A stretch of DNA of 23,676 bases, taken from NCBI GenBank assembly GCA_934692455.1, contig CAKUTY010000008.1:1-23676 (forward strand), given 5' to 3'. Both the position numbers and the translations under genes were made by a program. The notes beneath the pieces are model-generated. The model saw only the letters and a program-made list of their open reading frames with translations. It searched no databases and was not told the origin of the DNA. This stretch comes from an uncultured Erysipelotrichaceae bacterium (GTDB taxonomy: Bacteria > Bacillota_I > Bacilli_A > Erysipelotrichales > Erysipelotrichaceae). Of the stretch, positions 1 to 6,476 are shown piece by piece; position 1 is the stretch's first letter, and each line of letters begins with the position of its first letter.

Positions 1-1279
1 CAAATACTATTACCCAAGTCACAAGGCAACAGATTTTTATCATCACTATAAAGAAGATATCGCATTATTCCATGAACTTGGACTAAAAATGTATAGAATG
101 TCTATTTCTTGGGCAAGAATCTTCCCTAACGGAGATGAAGTAGAACCTAACGAAAAAGGATTAGAATTTTATGATAAAGTATTTGCCGAATTAAAAAAGT
201 ATTCAATTGAACCATTGGTAACTATTTACCATAATGAAATGCCATTAAAAATGGTAGAAACTACAGATGGTTGGGCAGGCAGAAAAGCCATCGATTGTTA
301 CCTACATTTCGCAAAAGCAATCCTAACAAGATATAAAGATGTAGTTAAATATTGGATTCCATTCAACGAAATCAATGATTTAACCACTCCTGTTGGTAAC
401 TGGAATCACGGTGGTATCAAAAATCCTGGAACAGAAAATTTTTCAGACCAAAAAGATAATCCAAACAAGCGTTATGCAGCACTACACAATCAATTTGTAG
501 CTTCTGCTAAAACCGTTATCATGGGGCATGAAATTAACCCAGAATTTAAATTTGGTACCATGATTTGTCATATCACTGTATACCCATTAACACCTAAACC
601 AGAAGATGTCCTAGCTACACAACAAGAAGATCAACTAAGAAACTGTTTCTCAGGAGATGTACAAATCAAAGGTGAATATCCATACTTTATGAAACGTTAT
701 TTTGAAAAAAATAACATTCATTTCGAAGTAACCGATGAAGATCTTAAGGTATTAAAAGAAGGACACTGTGATTTCTATTCTTTCTCTTACTACATGACAA
801 ATTGCATCACCACCCAAAAAGATGCAACGCAAGTTTCAGGAAACATCATGGGTGGTGCAAAGAACCCTTATCTTAAGGCTACAGAATGGAACTGGCAAAT
901 TGACCCAGTAGGATTAAGATACACATTAAACCACATTTACGATAGATATGGAGTTCCTATTATGATTACCGAAAATGGTATCGGAGCTCGTGATGTATTC
1001 GAAGACGGAAAAATTCATGATCCATATCGTATTTCATACATCAAAGATCATGTCGAACAAATGTGCTTAGCTATTGATGATGGAGTTAACCTTATCGGTT
1101 ACACCCCCTGGACTGTAATTGATGTCATCAGCTGTTCTACAGGAGAAATGGCAAAAAGATATGGTTTCATCTATGTTGATGCTGATGATGAAGGAAACGG
1201 CACATACAATAGATACAAGAAAGATTCCTACTATTGGTACCAAAAAGTTATCGCAACCAATGGAGAAGATTTAGATTAA
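1..1279 (+). CDS. 6-phospho-beta-glucosidase, GH1 family (5' truncated)
   Basis: Glycoside hydrolase family 1 enzyme that probably cleaves phosphorylated beta-glucosides delivered by a PTS transporter in the cytoplasm. The reading frame is open from base 2 and continues upstream of the window, because residues typical of GH1 (YPSHKATDFYHHYKEDI) precede the first internal ATG at 89. Counting from that ATG, the acid/base Glu is E94 in PFNEIND and the nucleophile is E295 in ITENGIG. The C-terminal block SCSTGEMAKRYGF carries the Ser/Lys/Tyr pattern that binds the 6-phosphate in 6-phospho-glycosidases, which favours a phospho-glucosidase over a plain beta-glucosidase. The usual H-F/W-D/E-x-P strand reads HNEMP (H48-N49), an unusual residue in the sugar subsite. 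Roughly the first 60 to 70 residues are missing. A hairpin terminator follows 7 bases after the stop, so this is the last gene of its transcript. The exact substrate cannot be read from the sequence. Confidence 0.93.
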   Translation, partial: KYYYPSHKATDFYHHYKEDIALFHELGLKMYRMSISWARIFPNGDEVEPNEKGLEFYDKVFAELKKYSIEPLVTIYHNEMPLKMVETTDGWAGRKAIDCYLHFAKAILTRYKDVVKYWIPFNEINDLTTPVGNWNHGGIKNPGTENFSDQKDNPNKRYAALHNQFVASAKTVIMGHEINPEFKFGTMICHITVYPLTPKPEDVLATQQEDQLRNCFSGDVQIKGEYPYFMKRYFEKNNIHFEVTDEDLKVLKEGHCDFYSFSYYMTNCITTQKDATQVSGNIMGGAKNPYLKATEWNWQIDPVGLRYTLNHIYDRYGVPIMITENGIGARDVFEDGKIHDPYRISYIKDHVEQMCLAIDDGVNLIGYTPWTVIDVISCSTGEMAKRYGFIYVDADDEGNGTYNRYKKDSYYWYQKVIATNGEDLD

Positions 1280-1286
1280 AGCTTTT

Positions 1287-1320
1287 AAAATAGTGTAGAA
1301 AAAAATCTACACTATTTTTA
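1287..1320 (+). terminator. Rho-independent terminator of the GH1 gene
   Basis: A 13-bp stem pairs AAAATAGTGTAGA (1287-1299) with TCTACACTATTTT (1306-1318) around an A-only 6-base loop. The distal arm ends in a T run. Confidence 0.9.
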
Positions 1321-1331
1321 TAAACAAACTA

Positions 1332-1374
1332 AATCCTTTTAAGATAGTTTAAAATAGATAGGATAGAAAGGATT
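1332..1374 (+). promoter_or_regulatory. inverted repeat covering the pdxK-type RBS region
   Basis: AATCCTTT (1332-1339) and AAAGGATT (1367-1374) form a perfect 8-bp inverted repeat with 27 bases between them. The right arm contains the AAAGG Shine-Dalgarno of the kinase gene. A -10-like TAAAAT lies inside at 1350-1355, without a clear -35. If transcription starts upstream, the hairpin would hide the RBS; if it starts from the internal box, the repeat could instead be an operator. Confidence 0.35.
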
Positions 1375-1382
1375 AACTTATT

Positions 1383-2147
1383 ATGGAAAAAGCATTATTA
1401 ATAAACGACCTATCATGTGTTGGAAAATGTTCCCTAACCGTATCCATTCCCATCATATCAACATACGGAATAGAAACAGTTCCCCTTCCAACTTGCATCC
1501 TATCTAATCAAACATATTTTAAAGATTATTTAATTAGTGACTGTAGTAAAGAAATAGAATCTTTCACAAAACTATGGACTAAACAAAATATTAAATTCAA
1601 TACTGTCTATACAGGCTTCTTCAATAGTTATAAACAAATAGACTATATTTGTGATTATTTAAAAGATAAGGAAGTAAAACTATTTGTTGACCCAGTCCTT
1701 GGCGATAATGGTAATCGTTTTAAATGTTTTGATGACAATTACCAAAAATCATTAAAGAAATTAGTAGACATGGCTGACTACATCAGTCCCAATTTAACAG
1801 AAGCCTGTTTATTAACTGACAGTAATATCAACGAAGACCCAGTTGAAATCATCAAAAAGTTTAAGAATAAAAAAGTAGTTATCACTTCTATCCATAAAGA
1901 CAATAAAATTGGCTATCTTGTCAAAGATGGCGATGAAATCTTCCATATCCTAAACAACAAAGTAAAAGATGAACTACATGGAACAGGAGATGTTTTTGCC
2001 TCATTCTTATGCGCCAAGATGATACAAACTAATAATTTCAGTGAAAGTGTTATTCATGCCGCTAAAAAGACTAATGATTGTATAACAGCCACCCTAAAAG
2101 AAAAAGGCCATAGTATCTACGGCCTTAACTTTGAAGAAATTATTTAA
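1383..2147 (+). CDS. pdxK: pyridoxal/pyridoxamine kinase (PfkB/ribokinase superfamily)
   Basis: Phosphorylates pyridoxal, pyridoxamine or pyridoxine to feed the PLP pool. This is salvage of vitamin B6 in the cytoplasm. The N-terminus (ALLINDLSCVGKCSLT) and the following PLPTCILSNQT segment are characteristic of PdxK/PdxY-type kinases. The C-terminal anion-hole motif is HGTGDVFASF, with the catalytic Asp in GTGD. At 254 residues it is slightly shorter than PdxY (about 285). An AGAAAGGA Shine-Dalgarno lies 11 bases before the ATG. The gene stands alone after the GH1 terminator and converges on ilvE, with which it shares its last 8 bases. In low-GC Gram-positives such proteins are usually labelled pyridoxamine kinase, and a ThiD-like side activity is possible. 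The name pdxK is by family and not a proven orthology. Confidence 0.85.
   Translation: MEKALLINDLSCVGKCSLTVSIPIISTYGIETVPLPTCILSNQTYFKDYLISDCSKEIESFTKLWTKQNIKFNTVYTGFFNSYKQIDYICDYLKDKEVKLFVDPVLGDNGNRFKCFDDNYQKSLKKLVDMADYISPNLTEACLLTDSNINEDPVEIIKKFKNKKVVITSIHKDNKIGYLVKDGDEIFHILNNKVKDELHGTGDVFASFLCAKMIQTNNFSESVIHAAKKTNDCITATLKEKGHSIYGLNFEEII
2096..2126 (-). terminator. Rho-independent terminator of glnN-ilvE, inside the kinase gene
   Basis: Read on the minus strand, AAGGCC (2126-2121) pairs with GGCCTT (2109-2104) around an 11-base loop and is followed by TTTTTCTTTT. It lies 14 bases after the ilvE stop and entirely within the 3' coding part of the convergent kinase gene. Confidence 0.7.
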
Positions 2148-3144
2148 CTTCAACAACCCATCCATCAGGTGCTTCGACAGCACCTTTTTGAATACCCAAC
2201 AGCATATCTCTTAACTTATCAACAACAGGACCTGTCTTAAATTCATATTCTTTGTCATTATAAGTAATACTACCAACAGGAGCGATAACTGCAGCCGTGC
2301 CACATAAGCCACATTCCACAAAATTATCAAGCTCATTAATATTAATTGGTCTTTCTTCTACTTCAAGATTCAAATAATGTTTCGCAACATAAAGAATACT
2401 CTTTCTTGTGATAGATGGAAGAATACTATCTGACTTAGGTGTAACTACCTTATTATTCTTATCAATAAACAAGATATTAGCGTCGCCTGTCTCTTCAATA
2501 TATGTTCTACTTGCACTATCTAAATATAAATTCTCATCATAGCCTGCTTTATGTGCACAAACATAAGGACGAAGTGACATAGCATAGTTTAAACCAGCTT
2601 TAATATTGCCTGTACCATGAGGAGCTGCCCTATCATATGAAGATACAAACAATCTCTTTAAAGCTTTATCCCCTGCAAAACAAGGTCCTACAGGAGAGCC
2701 AAAGATTCTAAATTCATATTCATCAGCAGGCTTAACCCCTAAAATTGGATTAGTGCCAAATATATATGGTCTTAGATATAGACTAGCACCACTACTATAT
2801 GGTGGCACATAGTCTATATTAGCCTTAACTACTTCTTTAACCGCATCCACAAAACGCTTTTCATCGTATGGTGGCATCTGCATCACTTCAGCAGAATCAT
2901 GCAACCTTCTAGCATTCATATCCGGTCTAAACAAAACAACACGATTATCAACTGTTCTATAAGCCTTTAAGCCCTCGAATACTTGACCACAATATTGAAG
3001 TATCGCTGCACTCTCATTTAAAATAACATTTGAATCATCACTTAAACAACCATCATCCCACTTACCATCTTTATATTTAGCTACAAAACGATAAGGAATT
3101 TCATGATAACTAAAGCCCAATGTTTTATAATCAATGTTTTCCAT
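2140..3144 (-). CDS. ilvE: branched-chain amino acid aminotransferase
   Basis: PLP enzyme that transfers the amino group between Leu/Ile/Val and 2-oxoglutarate, the last step of branched-chain amino acid synthesis or the first of their breakdown. The 334-residue length fits class IV aminotransferases of the eukaryote-like BCAT subgroup. The PLP lysine is K182 in TGNIKAGLNYA. Substrate and PLP phosphate contacts are seen in QVFEGLKAYR (residues 54-63), FRPDMNARRL, LYLRPYIFG and ETGDANILFI, with GLCGTAAVIAPV near the end. It starts 10 bases after the glnN stop and is preceded by a modest AGGTAA Shine-Dalgarno, so the two genes form an operon that links glutamine/glutamate supply to amino-group transfer. 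The final 8 bases overlap the convergent kinase gene. Confidence 0.95.
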   Translation of the reverse strand: MENIDYKTLGFSYHEIPYRFVAKYKDGKWDDGCLSDDSNVILNESAAILQYCGQVFEGLKAYRTVDNRVVLFRPDMNARRLHDSAEVMQMPPYDEKRFVDAVKEVVKANIDYVPPYSSGASLYLRPYIFGTNPILGVKPADEYEFRIFGSPVGPCFAGDKALKRLFVSSYDRAAPHGTGNIKAGLNYAMSLRPYVCAHKAGYDENLYLDSASRTYIEETGDANILFIDKNNKVVTPKSDSILPSITRKSILYVAKHYLNLEVEERPININELDNFVECGLCGTAAVIAPVGSITYNDKEYEFKTGPVVDKLRDMLLGIQKGAVEAPDGWVVEVK

Positions 3145-3154
3145 AAATCATTAC

Positions 3155-5236
3155 CTAGAAATCTGTATCAAAGAACAATTTCTCATAACTTGGATAAGGA
3201 AGATTATCAATAGAAATATAATGTTCCATCTTATCTGCGGTCTTTCTTAATTCTTCAGTCAAAGGAATAACCTTCTTTAAAATATGCATACCCTTTTCTA
3301 AGAAACTTGCTTCATCTAGTGACGCTTTTAATTCATCCTCACTTTGACCCGCAAGTAATGAACATTCATCAATGAAAGTAGACAACTTCTCAGCCCTTGT
3401 TCTCATTGAAGAAGACATATATTCATTACCTGAAATAGTAATGAAATTTAATTCTTTAATAGCTGAAGGAATAATATTTTGATAAATCATCGCTGTCAAA
3501 GTTCTAATCTCAATACTTCTTACATGAACATAAGACTCATACATGATCTCACTTCTTGCCATGATTTCTTTTTCAGTATAAACACCATACTTTTCAAAGG
3601 TAGAAACACAACCCTTATCACTAAAACACTTAATAGATTCAATAAATGTAGGAACATTAGGAAGACCTCTTGTTTCAGCCTCCTTAACCCACTCATCACT
3701 ATAACCATTACCAGAGAAAACAATTCTCTTATGTTTCTTATACATAGAGGCAATAATATCTAAAGCCTTCTCTCTTACATCCTGTCTATTCTTTACCTTA
3801 TCTAATTCATCAGCTATTTCATCCAATACCTTAGCTAAAGAAGTATTTATAACAGTATTCAAGAAAGAAGCGTTCATACTAGAACCTAACATTCTAAATT
3901 CAAACTTATTACCAGTAAAGGCAATAGGAGAAGTACGGTTACGATCTGAATTATCCTTTGGAAGATTCTTAATAGTAGACATACCAAATTCCTTTAAACC
4001 AGACTTAACATAACTTTGAGGCTTTTTACCAACAATAGAATCAAATACACCCTCAATCACATCACCCAAATAAACAGACACAATGGCAGGAGGAGCTTCA
4101 TTAGCACCCAATCTAAAGTCATTACCAGCATCACTTGAAGCCAATCTTATCAAAGTCGCATTATCATCAACCGCCTCTAGAAGTGCACCTGTAAACAACA
4201 AGAAACGTACATTATTATGAGGATCCTTACCTGGGTCAAATAAGTTTTGTCCATCATCAGTAACTAAAGAATAGTTATTATGCTTACCAGAACCATTTAC
4301 TCCATCGAAAGGTTTTTCATGTAGTAAACAAACCAAATCATGTTTTAAAGCTACCTTCTGTAAGATATCCATCATCATCATATTTTGATCAATTGCCACA
4401 TTCAAACTAGAGAAAATAGGAGAAATCTCAAATTGACCAGGAGCTACCTCATTATGTTCCGCCTTAGCATACACGCCAAGATTCCATAGTTCCTTATTTA
4501 CCTCTTCCATATAATCATTAACTCTTTGAGAAATAGAACCAAAATAATGTTTCTCTAATTCCTGACCCTTAGGAGGCATAGCACCAAGAAGTGTCTTACC
4601 TGTTAAATACAAGTCTCTTCTTTGATAGAAAGTAGCCTTATCAACCAAGAAATATTCTTGTTCCAAGCCAACACATGGAATAACTCTTTTAACTGTCTTA
4701 TCACCAAAACTATTCACAATCCTATTAGCCGCATCACTTACTGCATCAATTGACTTAAGTAAAGGTCCCTTTGTATCTAGTGATTCACCAGTATATGAAA
4801 TAAAGACAGTTGGAATATATAAGACATGTCCTCTAATAAAAGCTGGTGATTCAACATCCCAATATGTATAACCACGAGCCTCAAAAGTTGCTCGTAAACC
4901 CCCACTTGGAAAACTAGAAGCATCAGGTTCATCTTTAATCAAAGACTTTCCTGAAAATCTACAAATAGGAACTCCATCTTTTTCTTCAATGAAAGAATTA
5001 TGTTTCTCAGCAGTAGAACCAGTCAAAGGATGAAACCAGTGAGTATAGTGGGTACAATGATGTTCAAGCGCCCAATCCTTCATCTCATGAGCAATCGCAT
5101 CAGCAACCTCTATCTCTAGTGGTGTCTCATGATCTCTTGCTTCCTTAAACTTTCTAAATACAGGAGATGGTAATCTTTTTGCCATTTCACTTTCACTGAA
5201 TAAACATGAACCAAAATCTTTGAAATCGTATTCCAT
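3155..5236 (-). CDS. glnN: glutamine synthetase type III
   Basis: ATP-dependent ligation of ammonia to glutamate, the main ammonia-assimilation reaction, in the cytoplasm. The length (693 residues from the chosen start) and the motifs are those of the GSIII family and not of GSI (about 450 residues). The GSIII signature CLLHEKPFDGVNGSGKHNN is present, together with GLEQEYFLVD (metal-binding Glu residues), AEHNEVAPGQFEISPI and RLGANEAPPAI. The frame could begin at a TTG at 5242, but ATG at 5236 is preferred because AAGAGGAAGG (5254-5245) sits 8 bases before it and only 2 bases before the TTG. A promoter lies just upstream (5267-5295). It is the first gene of the glnN-ilvE operon. No clear GlnR box (TGTNA-N7-TNACA) was found, so nitrogen regulation is not evident from the sequence. 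Confidence 0.97.
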   Translation of the reverse strand: MEYDFKDFGSCLFSESEMAKRLPSPVFRKFKEARDHETPLEIEVADAIAHEMKDWALEHHCTHYTHWFHPLTGSTAEKHNSFIEEKDGVPICRFSGKSLIKDEPDASSFPSGGLRATFEARGYTYWDVESPAFIRGHVLYIPTVFISYTGESLDTKGPLLKSIDAVSDAANRIVNSFGDKTVKRVIPCVGLEQEYFLVDKATFYQRRDLYLTGKTLLGAMPPKGQELEKHYFGSISQRVNDYMEEVNKELWNLGVYAKAEHNEVAPGQFEISPIFSSLNVAIDQNMMMMDILQKVALKHDLVCLLHEKPFDGVNGSGKHNNYSLVTDDGQNLFDPGKDPHNNVRFLLFTGALLEAVDDNATLIRLASSDAGNDFRLGANEAPPAIVSVYLGDVIEGVFDSIVGKKPQSYVKSGLKEFGMSTIKNLPKDNSDRNRTSPIAFTGNKFEFRMLGSSMNASFLNTVINTSLAKVLDEIADELDKVKNRQDVREKALDIIASMYKKHKRIVFSGNGYSDEWVKEAETRGLPNVPTFIESIKCFSDKGCVSTFEKYGVYTEKEIMARSEIMYESYVHVRSIEIRTLTAMIYQNIIPSAIKELNFITISGNEYMSSSMRTRAEKLSTFIDECSLLAGQSEDELKASLDEASFLEKGMHILKKVIPLTEELRKTADKMEHYISIDNLPYPSYEKLFFDTDF

Positions 5237-5266
5237 AATCAATACCTTCCTCTTAATATAGGAAAA

Positions 5267-5295
5267 ATTTTATTACTTCATCTATTAAAAAACAA
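5267..5295 (-). promoter_or_regulatory. glnN-ilvE promoter
   Basis: On the minus strand TTGTTT (5295-5290) and TAAAAT (5272-5267) are separated by exactly 17 bases. This predicts a start near 5260 and a 24-base leader carrying the strong Shine-Dalgarno. An A/T palindrome (AATATTTTT with its complement, 5294-5312) overlaps the -35 end and might be an operator. Confidence 0.65.
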
Positions 5296-5381
5296 TATTT
5301 TTTAAAAATATTTGATTTTTTTCACACAAATTACACATTTAGTTCAATATTTTTGACAAAAAGTTGAATTTAAAAAAATCA

Positions 5382-5409
5382 TTGATTATTTTTATGTTTA
5401 TGTTATATT
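5382..5409 (+). promoter_or_regulatory. promoter of the unassigned RNA gene
   Basis: TTGATT (5382-5387), a 16-base spacer and an extended -10 TGTTATATT (5401-5409). The predicted start is at about 5416-5417, exactly where the GC-rich structured segment begins. It is divergent from the glnN promoter. Confidence 0.7.
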
Positions 5410-5415
5410 GTAGGT

Positions 5416-5584
5416 GAAGGCATTGCGCCTTGGATGGTGAAATTCCAATCTCGGACTGGTTCTCTGGGGTTCCCTGCTTGCGAAGGGACGTAAAATATAT
5501 GCAAGAAATGCGACGAGAGGCCTGCGACTGTACGGAAGTGGATGAACCGAAATAAAGAACGAGCTCCTGTTAAGGAGTTTTTTT
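5416..5584 (+). ncRNA. structured non-coding RNA of unknown family, about 170 nt
   Basis: The segment is about 49% G+C by hand count over 5411-5580, well above its A/T-rich flanks. It is bounded by an extended -10 promoter and a terminator. Local helices visible include AAGGC/GCCTT (5417-5431, loop ATTGC), TTGG/CCAA around GGTGAAATT (5430-5448), TCCCT/AGGGA with loop GCTTGCGA (5471-5488) and CTCCT/AGGAG (terminator). The CTTGC in the third loop can pair with GCAAG at 5501-5505, a possible pseudoknot. GGTTC (5458-5462) can pair with GAACC (5544-5548) to close the central part. No convincing ORF occupies it. It was compared from memory with 6S, SRP, tmRNA, RNase P, T-box and the common riboswitches, and none matches through its conserved core. 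It could be a trans-acting RNA, or a cis leader for the gene at 5720. Confidence 0.6.
5561..5584 (+). terminator. Rho-independent terminator of the RNA gene
   Basis: AGCTCCT (5562-5568) pairs with AGGAGTT (5573-5579, with a G-T pair) around a GTTA loop. Seven consecutive T residues (5578-5584) follow the AGGAG arm. Confidence 0.85.
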
Positions 5585-5585
5585 A

Positions 5586-5676
5586 TGTGCATAAGTAACG
5601 ATAGTTATCAACGTTTTGTGGAAAACTATCCGGTTTTTTCTAGTTATTCCCAAGTTATTCCCATATTTGTGCCAAA
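5586..5676. other. cluster of DnaA-box-like motifs
   Basis: Within about 90 bases there are six motifs resembling the DnaA box TTATNCACA/TTATCCACA. They are TTATGCACA (minus, 5586-5594, exact to TTATNCACA), TTATCAACG (5605-5613, 7/9), TTTTCCACA (minus, 5617-5625, 8/9), two tandem TTATTCCCA (5644-5652 and 5655-5663, 7/9 each) and TTTGGCACA (minus, 5668-5676, 7/9). The tandem pair is a perfect 11-bp direct repeat AGTTATTCCCA at 5642-5663. There is no dnaA, dnaN or rep gene in the window, so an origin is not implied. A DnaA-binding regulatory or titration cluster is one reading, and a regulator operator of other kind is another. Confidence 0.35.
5600..5637 (+). repeat. inverted repeat with T-run (terminator-like)
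   Basis: GATAGTT (5600-5606) and AACTATC (5624-5630) form a 7-bp inverted repeat with a 17-base loop, followed by CGG and a T run. It may act as a second, weak terminator after the RNA gene, or as part of the DnaA-box-like cluster it overlaps. Confidence 0.35.
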
Positions 5677-5719
5677 CCATTTCTTTATCGGCTTTTAAGT
5701 TGTATATTTAACGTACGCT

Positions 5720-6301
5720 ATGAATTCTTTTATTTCTATCCAAAATTATTATTTAGAAACATTATGTTATAAAAACTTTGTATTCCAAACCGAAGTTGGA
5801 CAATTGGTTTTAAAATTCACAGAAGCTAATTTCGCTCATTTAATAGGATTGCATCACTTCGATGAAAAATTAAGAGGAAATTATGCTTGGGACAAAATTA
5901 GAAACGAAGAGATCGACATTAAAATGATTAAAAAATTGAATCAAGCAAAATTTAAAACAATTTTGTTGCCAAGAATAGAAACAATGTACAAGATTAACAA
6001 TATTTTCATTCACAGTAAAGTCATTAAAAAATTCAAACAAACTACTTCAAATGTTTTTAATTGTGATTTAGTTTTTTACAACAAAGAAGAGAAAGTTTAC
6101 TATGTTGTGACATTTTTTATCGATAAATCAACAAAGCTATATTGTAGCGCTGCATCATTTCTAAAATTTCATCAAGGTGATTTAAATGTTATGAAATATA
6201 TCAACCCAAACAACCCTGAAATAGCGATTTATAGTTTTCAAGTCACAAAAGAAGAAGCTTATAACGATATTGATTATTCTAAATATTTTGGCTTAAAATA
6301 G
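5720..6301 (+). CDS. orphan protein resembling PBECR4-type BECR-fold nuclease-like proteins
   Basis: A 193-residue soluble protein with no signal peptide or membrane segment. The N-terminal third holds LVLKFTEANFAHLIGLHHF (residues 29-47). This resembles the FxxxNFxHLxGLHxL pattern of the phage-associated PBECR4 family (barnase-EndoU-ColicinE5/D-RelE-like fold), a group of predicted RNases. The rest alternates beta-rich segments (YYVVTFFIDKS, AIYSFQVTKEEAY) that fit such a fold, but no catalytic residues can be named with certainty. There is no Shine-Dalgarno. A TATATT at 5703-5708 would start transcription about 5 bases before the ATG, so the mRNA may be nearly leaderless. The gene is isolated between a DnaA-box-like cluster and a terminator (6420-6443), with no phage neighbours. 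The family assignment rests on the motif alone. Confidence 0.5.
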   Translation: MNSFISIQNYYLETLCYKNFVFQTEVGQLVLKFTEANFAHLIGLHHFDEKLRGNYAWDKIRNEEIDIKMIKKLNQAKFKTILLPRIETMYKINNIFIHSKVIKKFKQTTSNVFNCDLVFYNKEEKVYYVVTFFIDKSTKLYCSAASFLKFHQGDLNVMKYINPNNPEIAIYSFQVTKEEAYNDIDYSKYFGLK

Positions 6302-6323
6302 GCCAAATAATTATTCATAGCTA

Positions 6324-6443
6324 TATAATAAATATTGTTAATATACAGTTTCTCACAGGTAGTAAACATAAGTATATTAATCTTCATTAGCGAGTCTCAT
6401 GGGTAGTATAAGCTATGATAAAGCCGATTATTCGGCTTTTTTT
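6324..6443 (+). other. repeat-containing 3' region, possible small RNA
   Basis: A perfect TATAAT at 6324-6329, lacking a good -35, precedes two near-identical 14-mers, TCTCACAGGTAGTA (6351-6364) and TCTCATGGGTAGTA (6395-6408), spaced 44 bases apart. The terminator at 6420-6443 follows. It may be the 3' UTR of the upstream gene or a roughly 105-nt RNA of its own. Confidence 0.3.
6420..6443 (+). terminator. Rho-independent terminator after the BECR-like gene
   Basis: AAAGCCGA (6420-6427) pairs with TCGGCTTT (6432-6439) around a TTAT loop, followed by TTTT. Confidence 0.9.
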
Positions 6444-6451
6444 ACTCCAAA

Positions 6452-6474
6452 ATAAAAGTGGGTATCACGCCCAC
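6452..6474 (-). terminator. Rho-independent terminator of the nnrD-type gene
   Basis: On the minus strand GTGGG (6474-6470) pairs with CCCAC (6462-6458) around CGTGATA and is followed by TTTTATT. It begins 3 bases after the stop codon. Confidence 0.8.
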
Positions 6475-6476
6475 AA

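Noticed and set aside
3479..3763. 94-codon plus-strand frame inside glnN, and a 77-codon frame in another minus-strand frame
   Set aside because: Both are shadows of the strongly supported GSIII coding sequence and have no RBS or recognisable domains.
5416..5584. Resemblance to FMN and cobalamin riboswitches (GGTGAAATTCC; CTGCGACTGTACGG)
   Set aside because: The short strings recall conserved pieces of those riboswitches, but the other conserved boxes, their order and their spacing are missing, and no flavin or cobalamin gene follows.
5398..5592. 64-codon minus-strand open frame antisense to the RNA gene
   Set aside because: It lies within the structured RNA, runs back through its terminator, lacks an RBS and has an unremarkable composition; openness is best explained by chance in a G+C-rich stretch.
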